12,432 bases of DNA, from positions 1 to 12,432 of the forward strand of contig CACXGS010000271.1 in NCBI GenBank assembly GCA_902767195.1, read 5' to 3'. Below are positions 1 through 6,917 of the stretch, piece by piece. The notes under the pieces were generated by a model. The model saw only the letters and a list, made by a program, of their open reading frames with translations. It did no database searches and was not told the origin of the DNA. Made by a program: the position numbers and the translations under genes. Numbering within the stretch: the stretch's first letter is position 1; every line of letters starts with the position of its first letter. This stretch comes from an uncultured Lachnospiraceae bacterium (lineage in GTDB: Bacteria; Bacillota_A; Clostridia; Lachnospirales; Lachnospiraceae).

Positions 1-887
1 CTCGCTTTTTCATAACCTATGATGGCATTCAGCAGGGTTGTCTTTCCTGCACCGGACTCCCCAAGGAGCAGAACCATCTGCCGATTATATATATCGATAT
101 GGATATCACGAAGCAGCACCTTTTTCCTGGGGAACTTGTGAACAGTCCTTTCCTCGATATCAATAGAGAGCTTTCCATCACAGACGGGTGCCGCAGGATC
201 ATCTATGGAATGATCCACCGCATGAGCGTGTGCCATAGAAGTGCTTGCTATGTAACCGCCTGCATTTTGCGCAGCAGTACCGGAGTGCAAATTAATCCCA
301 GGTTCGGAGTCCTGATAGAAAAAGCTCTCTGATGTAAATACACCGCTGACCTCGTCTGCCTGTACAGTCATTCCGGGAGAAACCCTGACCCTTCCCGTAA
401 CAGGATGTTTGTCTACAAATAGTGCCTTGTTTCCGGATGATCCGCCACAGAGATAGTACACCCCATCTTCCCATACGATCGGAAGAATCTGATGGATCCT
501 GCAGACAGGCATATTTTTCCACGCAGATCCTATTTCACTGATGTTCTGACGAAACCACAAAAGAAGCCATTCTTGTGATGCGGGGTTACTTATGAGGATC
601 ACATCCCGATCCGAGAGGGTCTGTGTACCGGTTTCGGGTACCGGGCGACGGTTTACCCATATAAATGCGGATGCGGAAGAGCGTTTTTCAAAATAGTACT
701 GTCCATTATGGCTTTTGCTTATGATACCAAGCGTTTTTCCTATCCACGGCTGTGGAAGGCAAATATCTACGTTCTTTGAACAGCCTATTGTCATTTTTTG
801 ATGATCCAGAAGGATGGTATGAAGCTGTCCATCTGCAACACAGTACATGAAAGCCGGGGGATTTTTTTTGCCGATGCCAAAGATCAT
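1..887 (-). CDS. FHA-domain ABC transporter ATP-binding protein (partial, C-terminus beyond the left edge)
   Basis: The frame is open from the ATG at 887 to position 1 (295 residues seen). Residues 14-100 look like an FHA fold: IGCSKNVDICL, then SKSHNG, then a late NRRPV turn. Residues about 113-195 look like a second FHA-like unit (NKALFVDKHPVTGRVRVSPG). After a low-complexity linker (about 196-236), an ABC ATPase domain begins, with Walker A GESGAGKTT at 276-284. The signature motif, Walker B and any membrane domain lie outside the window. FHA-ABC proteins are known as cytoplasmic ATPases or fused half-transporters; which type this is cannot be told here. The start sits 5 bases after the upstream stop, and its AAGGAG (903-898) lies inside the end of that gene, so translation is probably coupled. 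The usual FHA G-R pair reads G-C, so phosphothreonine binding by the first unit is uncertain. Confidence 0.85.
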   Translation of the reverse strand, partial: MIFGIGKKNPPAFMYCVADGQLHTILLDHQKMTIGCSKNVDICLPQPWIGKTLGIISKSHNGQYYFEKRSSASAFIWVNRRPVPETGTQTLSDRDVILISNPASQEWLLLWFRQNISEIGSAWKNMPVCRIHQILPIVWEDGVYYLCGGSSGNKALFVDKHPVTGRVRVSPGMTVQADEVSGVFTSESFFYQDSEPGINLHSGTAAQNAGGYIASTSMAHAHAVDHSIDDPAAPVCDGKLSIDIEERTVHKFPRKKVLLRDIHIDIYNRQMVLLLGESGAGKTTLLNAIIGYEKA

Positions 888-892
888 CTGTG

Positions 893-2317
893 TTATTCTC
901 CTTTTCTGTTACTGATAAATTCCGGATCTCGTTGATATGCGGAACTTGTCAAAACCGCATCATTGTAGAGCTCCTCACGAGAATCATACTCATACACAGA
1001 GCCGAATTCCCTAATGTCAAACACTTGATTATCTTCTGAATTGCTGTATATGTCACTGGCATCATCACTTTCTGCCTTTTTCCTAAGGTCAGAAGAGCAT
1101 ATAAGAAGCCATACATCACTAACGGTGCCTTCAGAATCTTCTTTTTGTGATTTGAACAGGAAGATCAGATAGCTCTTCGTATCATAGGAATCCCAGTTCT
1201 CTTTCTTAGGAACCATCAGATATGCGCCTTGATAATCCGTTTTCGTAATACTATATTTGCTCACCAGATAGGAGATGATCCGGTCTTCTGCCTCATCTAC
1301 CATCAGGTTCATATCCTCTTCAGATATTTCATCAATTGTTGTGACGTATTTAGGAAGGTCCGCCGCTGTCACTGTATAAGTCATCTCATCTCTTGTTGGC
1401 TTTAGACCAAGATCCTTCCACTGGTGTTTTCCGAATTCTGTGAACGTTAAGACGATCGTATCTCCGATATCGATATTTTCTGTTTTGTTGATCTCGTAAC
1501 TGTATATGGAATCAATATTGATGAGCTCTGGAGGTATCTTATCGGATAGTTCTTTGATTCCGGCAGTTCCAAAAGGCGCCGTTCCGGAAAACTCGGGAAC
1601 TACATGCAGAAAGGGATCAATTATTTTATAGTCCTTAATGCCTTCCCTTACTTCGACGTCTGTGTCCTTGCCTGAAAATTCAAGATCCGGTACCCTTTGC
1701 TGAAGTTCTGAGTAGTCAATCGTTACAGTGATGACATCGCCACGCCGCAGATGGTCGATATCATTTTCTTCGTTATCTGACTGCTCTTCATCTGTTATCT
1801 CATCTTCATCGTCTGCTTTAGCGTGTTTTTTCACTGTAGCGTCCAGGTTGATAAGGCTTGCAATGTAGTCAGCATCATACTTGTCTGCGTCTTGTCCCTT
1901 GGCGGCTCTGATCTGCTCGTCCAGGGTCGATGTGTTGATCGTCATGATCGCCGTCCCATCACCGTTGTATCCGCTGAATGCCACGGTGACGCACTTATCA
2001 AGATCGATCACTTTTTTTGTGTTCAGCAGAATTCTGCAGCCGAGGAACCCTGCCAAAAGCAAAATGATGATAAAGGGAATGAATTTAAGCGTTTTTTTTC
2101 TTTTCTTATTATACTTTTTTTTCCGGTTAGTTTTGAAACTCGGTCCGGAGAACGAGCCGGGAACAAATTCCTGAACTTCCTTCGAGAGATCTGCAGTCTC
2201 AGATGTTAAATGATCGTTGTGTGCAGGCTGGGAAGTCTCTATCATGTTGAAGCCGCACCTTATACAGAAACGGCTCCCATCCGGTAATTGAGTCCTGCAT
2301 CTGGGGCAAATCGTCAT
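893..2317 (-). CDS. Zinc-ribbon, single-pass membrane protein with duplicated extracellular domain
   Basis: This 474-residue protein opens with a zinc ribbon (CPRC at 4-7, CIRC at 18-21). A strongly basic stretch follows (62-77), then one membrane helix (about 78-98). By the positive-inside rule the ribbon is cytoplasmic and the large C-terminal part is outside. The outer part contains two related units: one starts near 104 (IDLDKCVTVAFSGYNGDGTA) with a later GDVITVTID (193-201), the other near 233 (IDPFLHVVPEFSGTAPFGTA) with GDTIVLTFTE (285-294). An acidic insert lies at 168-188. The layout matches zinc-ribbon membrane proteins of clostridia, whose function is unknown. It is the first gene of a unit with the FHA-ABC gene. 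The ATG at 2317 is preceded by AAGGAGG (2332-2326). A link to kinase signalling or envelope stress is inference from context. Confidence 0.9.
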   Translation of the reverse strand: MTICPRCRTQLPDGSRFCIRCGFNMIETSQPAHNDHLTSETADLSKEVQEFVPGSFSGPSFKTNRKKKYNKKRKKTLKFIPFIIILLLAGFLGCRILLNTKKVIDLDKCVTVAFSGYNGDGTAIMTINTSTLDEQIRAAKGQDADKYDADYIASLINLDATVKKHAKADDEDEITDEEQSDNEENDIDHLRRGDVITVTIDYSELQQRVPDLEFSGKDTDVEVREGIKDYKIIDPFLHVVPEFSGTAPFGTAGIKELSDKIPPELINIDSIYSYEINKTENIDIGDTIVLTFTEFGKHQWKDLGLKPTRDEMTYTVTAADLPKYVTTIDEISEEDMNLMVDEAEDRIISYLVSKYSITKTDYQGAYLMVPKKENWDSYDTKSYLIFLFKSQKEDSEGTVSDVWLLICSSDLRKKAESDDASDIYSNSEDNQVFDIREFGSVYEYDSREELYNDAVLTSSAYQRDPEFISNRKGE

Positions 2318-2380
2318 TTATATTTCCTCCTTGTGTTTTTTCTATATCATACATAGCACGATCCGTTTCACTGTAATCTG

Positions 2381-2414
2381 AATTTACCAGCGGCGCTTCT
2401 GATTATTTCGTGCA
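2381..2414 (-). promoter_or_regulatory. Candidate promoter/operator of the zinc-ribbon/FHA-ABC unit
   Basis: On the minus strand, TGCACGAAATAATC (2414-2401) is followed by TAAATT (2386-2381). The hexamer starts 25 bases after the A of ACG. The same spacing recurs at 2692/2717 and 10564/10589. TAAATT matches the -10 consensus at 4 of 6 positions and would give a leader of roughly 55-60 bases. The -35 position is not TTGACA-like, so the conserved block may be a regulator site or an alternative sigma element. Confidence 0.5.
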
Positions 2415-2688
2415 TTATTAAATTTGAAACGGGAGGATTAAATTTACGAAACCAAAGAGCCTCTTCCGGTGCATAACTGATTCTGCTGACAACGTATGTA
2501 AAATGGGAATTACAACCGCAAAAAATCATAATGTTATCATTGGAGCGTGAACAGCACTACTGAAGGATGTACAGTGTCCGATTATTTACACTAAGCCAAG
2601 CCGGAAAAACACTTTCTTGGAGGGAAAGAAGCCGAAAGAGTTTAAAATAATAACTGATGCCAGAGGTTTTTTCCAGGCTTTCCTCATG

Positions 2689-2722
2689 TGCACGAAATAG
2701 TCATAAAGGAACTGATCATACT
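2689..2722 (+). promoter_or_regulatory. Candidate promoter/operator of the SH3 secreted-protein gene
   Basis: TGCACGAAATAGTC (2689-2702) is followed by CATACT (2717-2722), a weak -10 at the same spacing as in the two sister elements. AACTGA (2710-2715) also aligns, without gaps, with AACTGA at 10582-10587. The implied leader is about 80 bases. This is called by comparison within the window only. Confidence 0.5.
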
Positions 2723-2808
2723 GGCGGTATGGAGAAAAAAATATGTTCTTCAAACCATGTAGAGAAAGAAAACAGAGCCAATAATACAGCTTTTAAGGAG
2801 GGACAAAA

Positions 2809-3666
2809 ATGAAAAAGAAATGGAACATGCTTTCTTTGCTTATGACTATCATCATTACCGGTACGATTCTTATTGCACCGCTCCGGACACAGGCATCTTC
2901 CGGCAATCTCAAAAAACTGAAGGCAGGAAAAACATATAAATCTTATGACATAACCGGTGATGGGAAGAAGGACTCCATAAAGATAGAGTGCGGTGATTAT
3001 GATGGAGATATGTACAAAACATTCAGGATATATATCAATGATAAAGAGGCATATAAATACAGGGAGAAAGAATACCCGGGTTTCTATGGTGTACAGGCTA
3101 AGCTGATCACTCTGGCGAATAACAAGAAATACCTGTTTGTTAACAGCTGGAGTTGGGATGATGACAATACGATCTGTGCAGTATTCAGATATAAAAACGG
3201 AAAACTGAAGAAGACAGCAGACTTTATGAAATACTACAGTAAATATGGTTATCATGGCGGTGCTGATGTTGCCGGTGTCGCCTGCAACTCCATTAAAGTC
3301 AAATTCTGGCACGTTAATTATTCCATAGGATTGAGCTATTATCAGATGTCCTTCAGTTACAAAGGAGGAACACTCAAGCAGGATAAAACAAAGGCGAAAC
3401 TGTCGAAAGCCTGGAAATACGACAGATATACTCGGAAGTTTATTATAAACAAAAGCATCAAAGCATACTCTTCTCCGAACGGAGGCAAAACAGCATTTAG
3501 ACTGGAGGAAGGAGATGAGATCACGATCGATCAATGCCGCATCAGTCCAAATAAAATGATGTTTCGTGTGAAATGCGGTTCCAGGACCGGATGGATAAAG
3601 GCGCTTACCTACTATCCGAAGACTGAAAGCGCACAGTTGATAAAAGAACCGCATTATTCCGGCTGA
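2809..3666 (+). CDS. Secreted protein with C-terminal SH3-like domain
   Basis: This 285-residue protein has an N-terminal signal peptide: MKKKW, a hydrophobic core at about 8-23, and likely cleavage after TQA at 29. A region with an aspartate-rich loop follows (DITGDGKKD at 47-55, then CGDYDGD), resembling FG-GAP/dockerin-like calcium loops. Next is a tyrosine- and lysine-rich beta-type segment with AVFRYKNGKLKK (124-135). Residues about 217-266 look like a bacterial SH3 domain: AYSSPNGG, LEEGDEITI, and GWIKAL at the end. Such domains often bind peptidoglycan peptides, so the protein is likely an exported, wall-associated protein. No catalytic motif is visible. The ATG at 2809 is set by AAGGAGGG six bases upstream. 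The gene has its own upstream region, divergent from the zinc-ribbon unit. The family is not recognised with certainty. Confidence 0.85.
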   Translation: MKKKWNMLSLLMTIIITGTILIAPLRTQASSGNLKKLKAGKTYKSYDITGDGKKDSIKIECGDYDGDMYKTFRIYINDKEAYKYREKEYPGFYGVQAKLITLANNKKYLFVNSWSWDDDNTICAVFRYKNGKLKKTADFMKYYSKYGYHGGADVAGVACNSIKVKFWHVNYSIGLSYYQMSFSYKGGTLKQDKTKAKLSKAWKYDRYTRKFIINKSIKAYSSPNGGKTAFRLEEGDEITIDQCRISPNKMMFRVKCGSRTGWIKALTYYPKTESAQLIKEPHYSG

Positions 3667-3755
3667 CAGATGATTCTGGGCTTTTTGATATGTTATATGG
3701 GGACAATTCGCAGCTTATTTGTGAATGATTGGTCTTACAGGATATGTCCTGAGCG

Positions 3756-3769
3756 GGAGTGATTGGATG
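3756..3769 (+). promoter_or_regulatory. Ribosome binding site that decides the start of the wHTH gene
   Basis: GGAG (3756-3759) stands seven bases before an ATG at 3767. The frame is open further upstream to an ATG at 3725, but no Shine-Dalgarno sequence precedes that one at a normal distance. The conserved winged-helix sequence also begins only after 3767. The shorter form is preferred. Confidence 0.6.
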
Positions 3770-4372
3770 GAAAGAGGAAAACTAAGCCGGGAAGGACGGT
3801 TACAACGCCGGCAGCAGATCATCGACTATACCAGGGAGCATGGAATTGTAAAGGGAAGTGATATCTGCAAGGATCTGGAGATGAGTCGATCCTCCCTTTC
3901 TGATGATATCCGCTCGATCAATATCGGTGGAGATATAATACGGTCACCGAAAAAAGGCAGATATATTCTTAGTGAGAAATCGGGAAAAAGAATCAGTCCA
4001 TACAGCAAAATTGACAGAAAGTCTGTCAGAAGGTGGATGATCCTCCTCTCCCTGTTCGAAAAAGACCGCCCTTTCGGTGAGATCCGGACTTTTTTGGCCG
4101 ACAGAGGCATCCCGAGCACAAAATCTGTACTCTATGCAGATCTGTCGGAAATGCAGAAAGCCGGATGGGTCACCCGTGTTTCAGTTGGCAGGAGCACTTA
4201 TTATCATGGGGAGAGCCTGTATGAGACGGATGAGCATGAAATCAATAGATACGCGCAGCACAAGAGAAGGGGAAATGCGCGTATAAGTATTGTCGCATCA
4301 GGCAGGATTGACCTGAAGATAAAGCATAGTTTTCCAGAATACGAACAGAGTGCGAAAAGCAGTGTCCGGTGA
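3767..4372 (+). CDS. DeoR-like winged-helix regulator, N-terminal part of a broken WYL protein
   Basis: The frame encodes 201 residues from the ATG at 3767; a less likely start at 3725 adds 14. The N-terminus is a winged helix of the DeoR/HTH_11 kind: RRQQIIDYTREHG, then DICKDLEMSRSSLSDDIRSI, then a wing ending GRYIL. A second winged-helix-like unit follows (SVRRWMILLSLF, later VLYADLSEMQKAGWVTRV). The frame stops at 4370-4372 (TGA), where intact relatives with this architecture would continue into a WYL sensor domain. Past the stop the same frame still reads protein-like (GKSNLLTEE). A WYL domain appears in another frame from about 4381. If translated, this would be a DNA-binding domain without its ligand-binding part. 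The next complete regulator starts at 4980. Confidence 0.7.
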   Translation: MERGKLSREGRLQRRQQIIDYTREHGIVKGSDICKDLEMSRSSLSDDIRSINIGGDIIRSPKKGRYILSEKSGKRISPYSKIDRKSVRRWMILLSLFEKDRPFGEIRTFLADRGIPSTKSVLYADLSEMQKAGWVTRVSVGRSTYYHGESLYETDEHEINRYAQHKRRGNARISIVASGRIDLKIKHSFPEYEQSAKSSVR

Positions 4373-4452
4373 TCCGGTAAAAGCAATTTGCTGACAGAAG
4401 AGCGTTCCACAGGCTGCACGGTTTTGAACAGTATCCTTACCGGGATAGAGAG

Positions 4453-4953
4453 TTGAGAATTCATTACAGAACCATTGCAGGTGCGGTTGTCTTCAGGGAC
4501 ATTCGAATTGGGATGATAGTCTATGTTGTGGAAACAACCCGGATTTATCTTATGGGAAAGGGACCCAATGAGCAATACAGTATCATCCCGCTCGAACAGA
4601 TCATAGCGGTCAAAGTGGGAGAGAGAGGCAATTACTGTTTCCACTCTTCGGAGTTTTATCAGATCTATCGGGAAATGTTCCAGATTTCCGCGGAAGATCC
4701 GATAGATGTCAGGGTACGATTTCAGAACTATACCTTTATCTGGGATAAGATCGAAAGACTGTGTTCTTTAAGGGATACAGCAGAGATCGTTATTGATGGA
4801 GACGAGACTATTTATACGGATAAAATCCGAGGAGAATGGGACTTTGCCAGATATCTCCGAAGATTTAGTAAATCGGCTATCGTGGAATCTCCGGCATCAC
4901 TGCGCGAAAAGATGATGGACACCAGCAGAAAGGTCGTGGAACCGTACTCCTGA
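4453..4953 (+). CDS. WYL-domain protein, C-terminal part of a broken regulator
   Basis: The frame is open from 4381, after a TAA at 4378-4380. The first usable start is a TTG at 4453, which has no good ribosome binding site. The protein-like sequence already runs upstream of it (HRLHGFEQYPYRDRE). From RIHYRT onward the sequence is a WYL domain: a first strand like the RFRYRS of the next gene, IYLMGKG in the place of the WYL-type core strand, then YSIIPLEQIIAVKV. A C-terminal extension with RYLRRFSKSAIVESPASLREKM parallels WVMSFGSSIKVLEPHTLAEEI of the intact paralogue. WYL domains bind ligands such as nucleotides or nucleic acid and control the attached DNA-binding domain. Here the DNA-binding part lies in another frame upstream, so this is probably a gene fragment rather than an independent protein. 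Confidence 0.6.
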   Translation: MRIHYRTIAGAVVFRDIRIGMIVYVVETTRIYLMGKGPNEQYSIIPLEQIIAVKVGERGNYCFHSSEFYQIYREMFQISAEDPIDVRVRFQNYTFIWDKIERLCSLRDTAEIVIDGDETIYTDKIRGEWDFARYLRRFSKSAIVESPASLREKMMDTSRKVVEPYS

Positions 4954-4979
4954 CAGGCTCCGGGAAAACAGGTGATAAG

Positions 4980-5924
4980 ATGGAAATACAAAGACAGCTC
5001 ATGGAGAGAATCACGGTGCTCGTCACTCTGCTGCAGAACTATGACTTCGAACCGACCGTCCGCAGGATCAGTGAGGTGACCGGGACGACCCTTGCACAGA
5101 CGAGAGAAGATATCGGACAGCTCCACAGAGCAGGCATCTGTATTTACCCTGAAGAAGTCGGTGAGTCCCTCGCAAAGGATGAGAGTAGATATGATGATGA
5201 GATCAACGGTTTGGATATGGACATGCCGACAGATAACCCGCTGTTGTTCCTGGATAAAGAGGAGCGGGAGATCTTTAGCAGGAACAAACTGAGAAGCCTG
5301 ATGATCAAAGACACACCTTACGCCGTTCCCGATACGGTCAGGCGTCATGCGGAGCAGATTGAATCGGCGATCAAGAGGCGGTGTTATGTCCGTTTCCGAT
5401 ACCGCTCTCCAAATGAAGAAGAGACTCTGCGTATTGAGATGGCTCCCTATGCACTTTTTCATAACACTACGGATGACCTGTATTACTGTATTACATTTGA
5501 CGAAAAGAATCAGGTCATGAGCTATCGGTTAGACCTGATTCTGTTTGATGTGCATCTGATCAACGCAAGACACGCTGCAGACGATCACAGAAATGAACTT
5601 GAACGGTTGAAGTACGTTTGGGGCGCAGCTTTTTACAATCACGAGGAGCCTGTTCATGTCAAACTCAGGATCACTTCCGGTACGCCCAATATTATTCAAA
5701 AGATCAAGAGTGACACGCGGGACCGCACCCATGGCTTTCTGGTAAAGAAAGAGGACTGCTATATATATGAAGATGATATAATCGGACTTTCGTCGTTCCG
5801 GGCGTGGGTCATGTCATTTGGATCCTCCATAAAAGTGTTGGAGCCGCATACACTTGCGGAAGAGATTCGGAACTCGTCAAAGATAAGACTGCAGAATTAT
5901 GAAGACGGGAATCGATTTCATTAG
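4980..5924 (+). CDS. WYL-domain transcriptional regulator, intact
   Basis: This 314-residue protein is complete. The N-terminus (1-55) is a helical winged-helix-like region: ITVLVTLLQNYDFEPTVRRI, then SEVTGTTLAQTREDIGQLHR. A helical linker with LDKEEREIFSRNKLRSL follows. The WYL domain spans roughly residues 128-205: IKRRCYVRFRYRS, then a YYCITF core strand, then MSYRLDLI. The C-terminal extension ends FRAWVMSFGSSIKVLEPHTL, as is typical of WYL regulators. The family acts in the cytoplasm as a ligand-sensing transcription regulator; its ligand and targets are unknown here. The gene begins 26 bases after the broken WYL gene, with AGGTGA ahead of the ATG, so both were probably one operon. It is a candidate regulator of the envelope genes around it. 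Confidence 0.85.
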   Translation: MEIQRQLMERITVLVTLLQNYDFEPTVRRISEVTGTTLAQTREDIGQLHRAGICIYPEEVGESLAKDESRYDDEINGLDMDMPTDNPLLFLDKEEREIFSRNKLRSLMIKDTPYAVPDTVRRHAEQIESAIKRRCYVRFRYRSPNEEETLRIEMAPYALFHNTTDDLYYCITFDEKNQVMSYRLDLILFDVHLINARHAADDHRNELERLKYVWGAAFYNHEEPVHVKLRITSGTPNIIQKIKSDTRDRTHGFLVKKEDCYIYEDDIIGLSSFRAWVMSFGSSIKVLEPHTLAEEIRNSSKIRLQNYEDGNRFH

Positions 5925-5962
5925 TATTGATGACTTCTTCAATTCAATAAAGAAAAACGAGG

Positions 5963-6049
5963 GAATAATCAAATGTTATCATTTGATCGTGAATAAGAAA
6001 CACTTTTTTGGAAAAGGAAAGAAAAACTGAATATATTAACAGCATGAAT
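5963..6049 (+). promoter_or_regulatory. Composite upstream region of the 6067 secreted-protein gene
   Basis: It contains ATGTTATCATTTGATCGTGA (5973-5992), which matches 2531-2550 at 18 of 20 positions. It contains AAACACTTT-T-TTGGA (5998-6012), matching 2607-2621. It also contains AACTGAATAT...CATGAAT (6025-6049), which matches 10582-10606 at 20 of 25 positions. A possible promoter is TTGGAA (6008-6013), an 18-base spacer and TATATT (6032-6037). Confidence 0.4.
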
Positions 6050-6066
6050 ACAAAAAGGAGGTAACT

Positions 6067-6744
6067 ATGAGAACTATCATGAAAAAGCTGAAGACATGTC
6101 TGTTGCTTGCAATGGCATTATCACTTGTTTTGCCGGCTGCAAGCGGGTATGCGTTGACACAAAAGCAGAAGGCATTTAATGCCTACAAGAAGATGCTGTC
6201 AAAATCAACTGTTAGTTTGGCAAAAAAGGGTGAATCCTATTTTCACTATTATGATGTGGATTATAGCCTGACTCCTCAGTATGAATCGTATAAGCCATCC
6301 AAGGCCTCTAAAGTCCGATTTGCCATCGCTTATATTGATAATGACAATATCCCTGAATTAATTCTCAAGTACCGCGCTTCAAACGAACAAACTCCCGGAT
6401 TAACGGCGGTATATACATATAAAAACGGGAAGGTGAAGAGAGTCTTTACCGGGGAAGCGAGTGAATCCTTTTCAGGATACTATCGAAAAACAGGGGTATA
6501 CTGTTTAAGAAATAGTTATGATACTATTGTAGATGATTATTATAAATTATATAAAGCTAAGACAAAGCTGATATTGCGAAAGGACAGTTACAGTGGATAC
6601 TATAAGAGAACAAAAGGAGAACTGAAGAAGACCAGCAGTTACGAGTTTTCGAAAAAGCTGAGAAGTGTTACGAAAGGTAAGAGCCTTACAAAGATCAAAT
6701 TTCATAAGAATACAAAAGGAAATCGAAAGAAATATTTGAAATGA
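6067..6744 (+). CDS. Small secreted lysine- and tyrosine-rich protein
   Basis: This 225-residue protein has a signal peptide: MRTIMKKLK, a hydrophobic core at about 11-24, and likely cleavage after GYA at 29. A helical KQKAFNAYKKML segment follows. The centre reads FAIAYIDNDNIPELIL (85-100) and AVYTYKNGKVKRVF (114-127), a beta-type pattern seen in exported clostridial proteins of unknown role. The C-terminal third is very basic and tyrosine-rich (SGYYKRTKGELKK and onward), which could bind wall polymers or the cell surface. The ATG at 6067 has a perfect AGGAGG five bases upstream; a second ATG at 6079 has none. The centre shares AVxxYKNGK with the 2809 protein, and the two genes share upstream blocks, suggesting related roles. 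No enzyme motif is visible. Confidence 0.8.
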   Translation: MRTIMKKLKTCLLLAMALSLVLPAASGYALTQKQKAFNAYKKMLSKSTVSLAKKGESYFHYYDVDYSLTPQYESYKPSKASKVRFAIAYIDNDNIPELILKYRASNEQTPGLTAVYTYKNGKVKRVFTGEASESFSGYYRKTGVYCLRNSYDTIVDDYYKLYKAKTKLILRKDSYSGYYKRTKGELKKTSSYEFSKKLRSVTKGKSLTKIKFHKNTKGNRKKYLK

Positions 6745-6779
6745 GTTGTCAAATAGGTGACGAATAATCTTTAGACTGC

Positions 6780-6815
6780 GCCCTTGGGATTTGCTCAAGG
6801 GCTTTTAACACTTTT
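6780..6815 (+). terminator. Rho-independent terminator after the 6067 gene
   Basis: A stem GCCCTTG (6780-6786) and CAAGGGC (6796-6802) encloses a 9-base loop. TTTT follows at once, with a second T run at 6811-6815. It lies 36 bases after the stop at 6744 and separates this gene from the downstream kinase unit. Confidence 0.85.
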
Positions 6816-6902
6816 TCGGCAGAGAGAGTAACCGAGCTTTTGTTTTATTATGATACTTGTTGGAATGATCAATTCCTACATGGGCTTTTTGGCGGCAATC
6901 GG

Positions 6903-6917
6903 AAAGGAGATATCTTG
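6903..6917 (+). promoter_or_regulatory. Ribosome binding site and TTG start of the 397-residue protein
   Basis: AAAGGAGA (6903-6910) stands four bases before a TTG at 6915, in frame with the long protein. The frame is open further upstream to a TTG at 6840, which lacks a binding site. A possible -10 (TATGAT, 6849-6854) lies between the two, which also favours 6915. Confidence 0.65.

Larger units (their letters stand above)
2318..2808. other. Divergent intergenic control region
   Basis: This is a 491-base region without a convincing gene, between divergently transcribed units. It holds two copies of TGCACGAAATARTC facing outward (2414-2401 minus, 2689-2702 plus), each with a -10-like hexamer. 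It also holds blocks shared with the upstream region of the 6067 gene (ATGTTATCAT at 2531-2540 and AAACACTTT-C-TTGGA at 2607-2621). A short inverted repeat AGTGT/ACACT (2573-2577 and 2588-2592) lies between those two blocks. Strong ribosome binding sites occur at both ends (AAGGAGG for each flanking gene). No transposon ends and no stable terminator were seen. Confidence 0.6.
3767..4953 (+). pseudogene. Probable single wHTH-WYL regulator gene disrupted by nonsense and frameshift lesions
   Basis: Frame 2 carries wHTH units up to the TGA at 4370 and remains protein-like just beyond it (GKSNLLTEE). Frame 1 carries the WYL half from about 4402 (AFHRLHGFEQYPYRDRELRI). A one-base deletion (or two-base insertion) near 4395-4410 plus a nonsense change at 4370-4372 would explain both. 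One indel alone cannot, because frame 1 has a TAA at 4378-4380. The restored product would be about 395 residues, a normal length for this class. Alternatives are assembly errors or two truly separate genes. Confidence 0.55.

Noticed and set aside
292..522. Short minus-strand frame within the FHA region
   Set aside because: It overlaps the FHA-ABC frame, which ends in a clear Walker A motif and has a coupled start.
2425..2450. TGAAAC-N16-CGAA, like an ECF (SigW-type) promoter
   Set aside because: It matches part of the consensus, but no gene follows at a sensible distance on that strand. Likely chance in AT-rich sequence.
2573..2592. AGTGT/ACACT inverted repeat
   Set aside because: Only 5 base pairs with a 10-base loop and no T run. 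Too weak to call a terminator or operator alone.
2716..3654. Minus-strand open frame of 312 codons
   Set aside because: It is opposite the SH3 secreted-protein gene, which has a signal peptide and a strong ribosome binding site. The reverse reading shows no family features.
3666..3690. CAGA/TCTG hairpin followed by T-rich sequence after the SH3 protein gene
   Set aside because: The stem is only four base pairs, so a terminator is not supported.
3767..5924. WYL genes as part of a CRISPR or defence locus
   Set aside because: No direct-repeat array, Cas, nuclease or toxin genes are present, and the neighbours are envelope genes.
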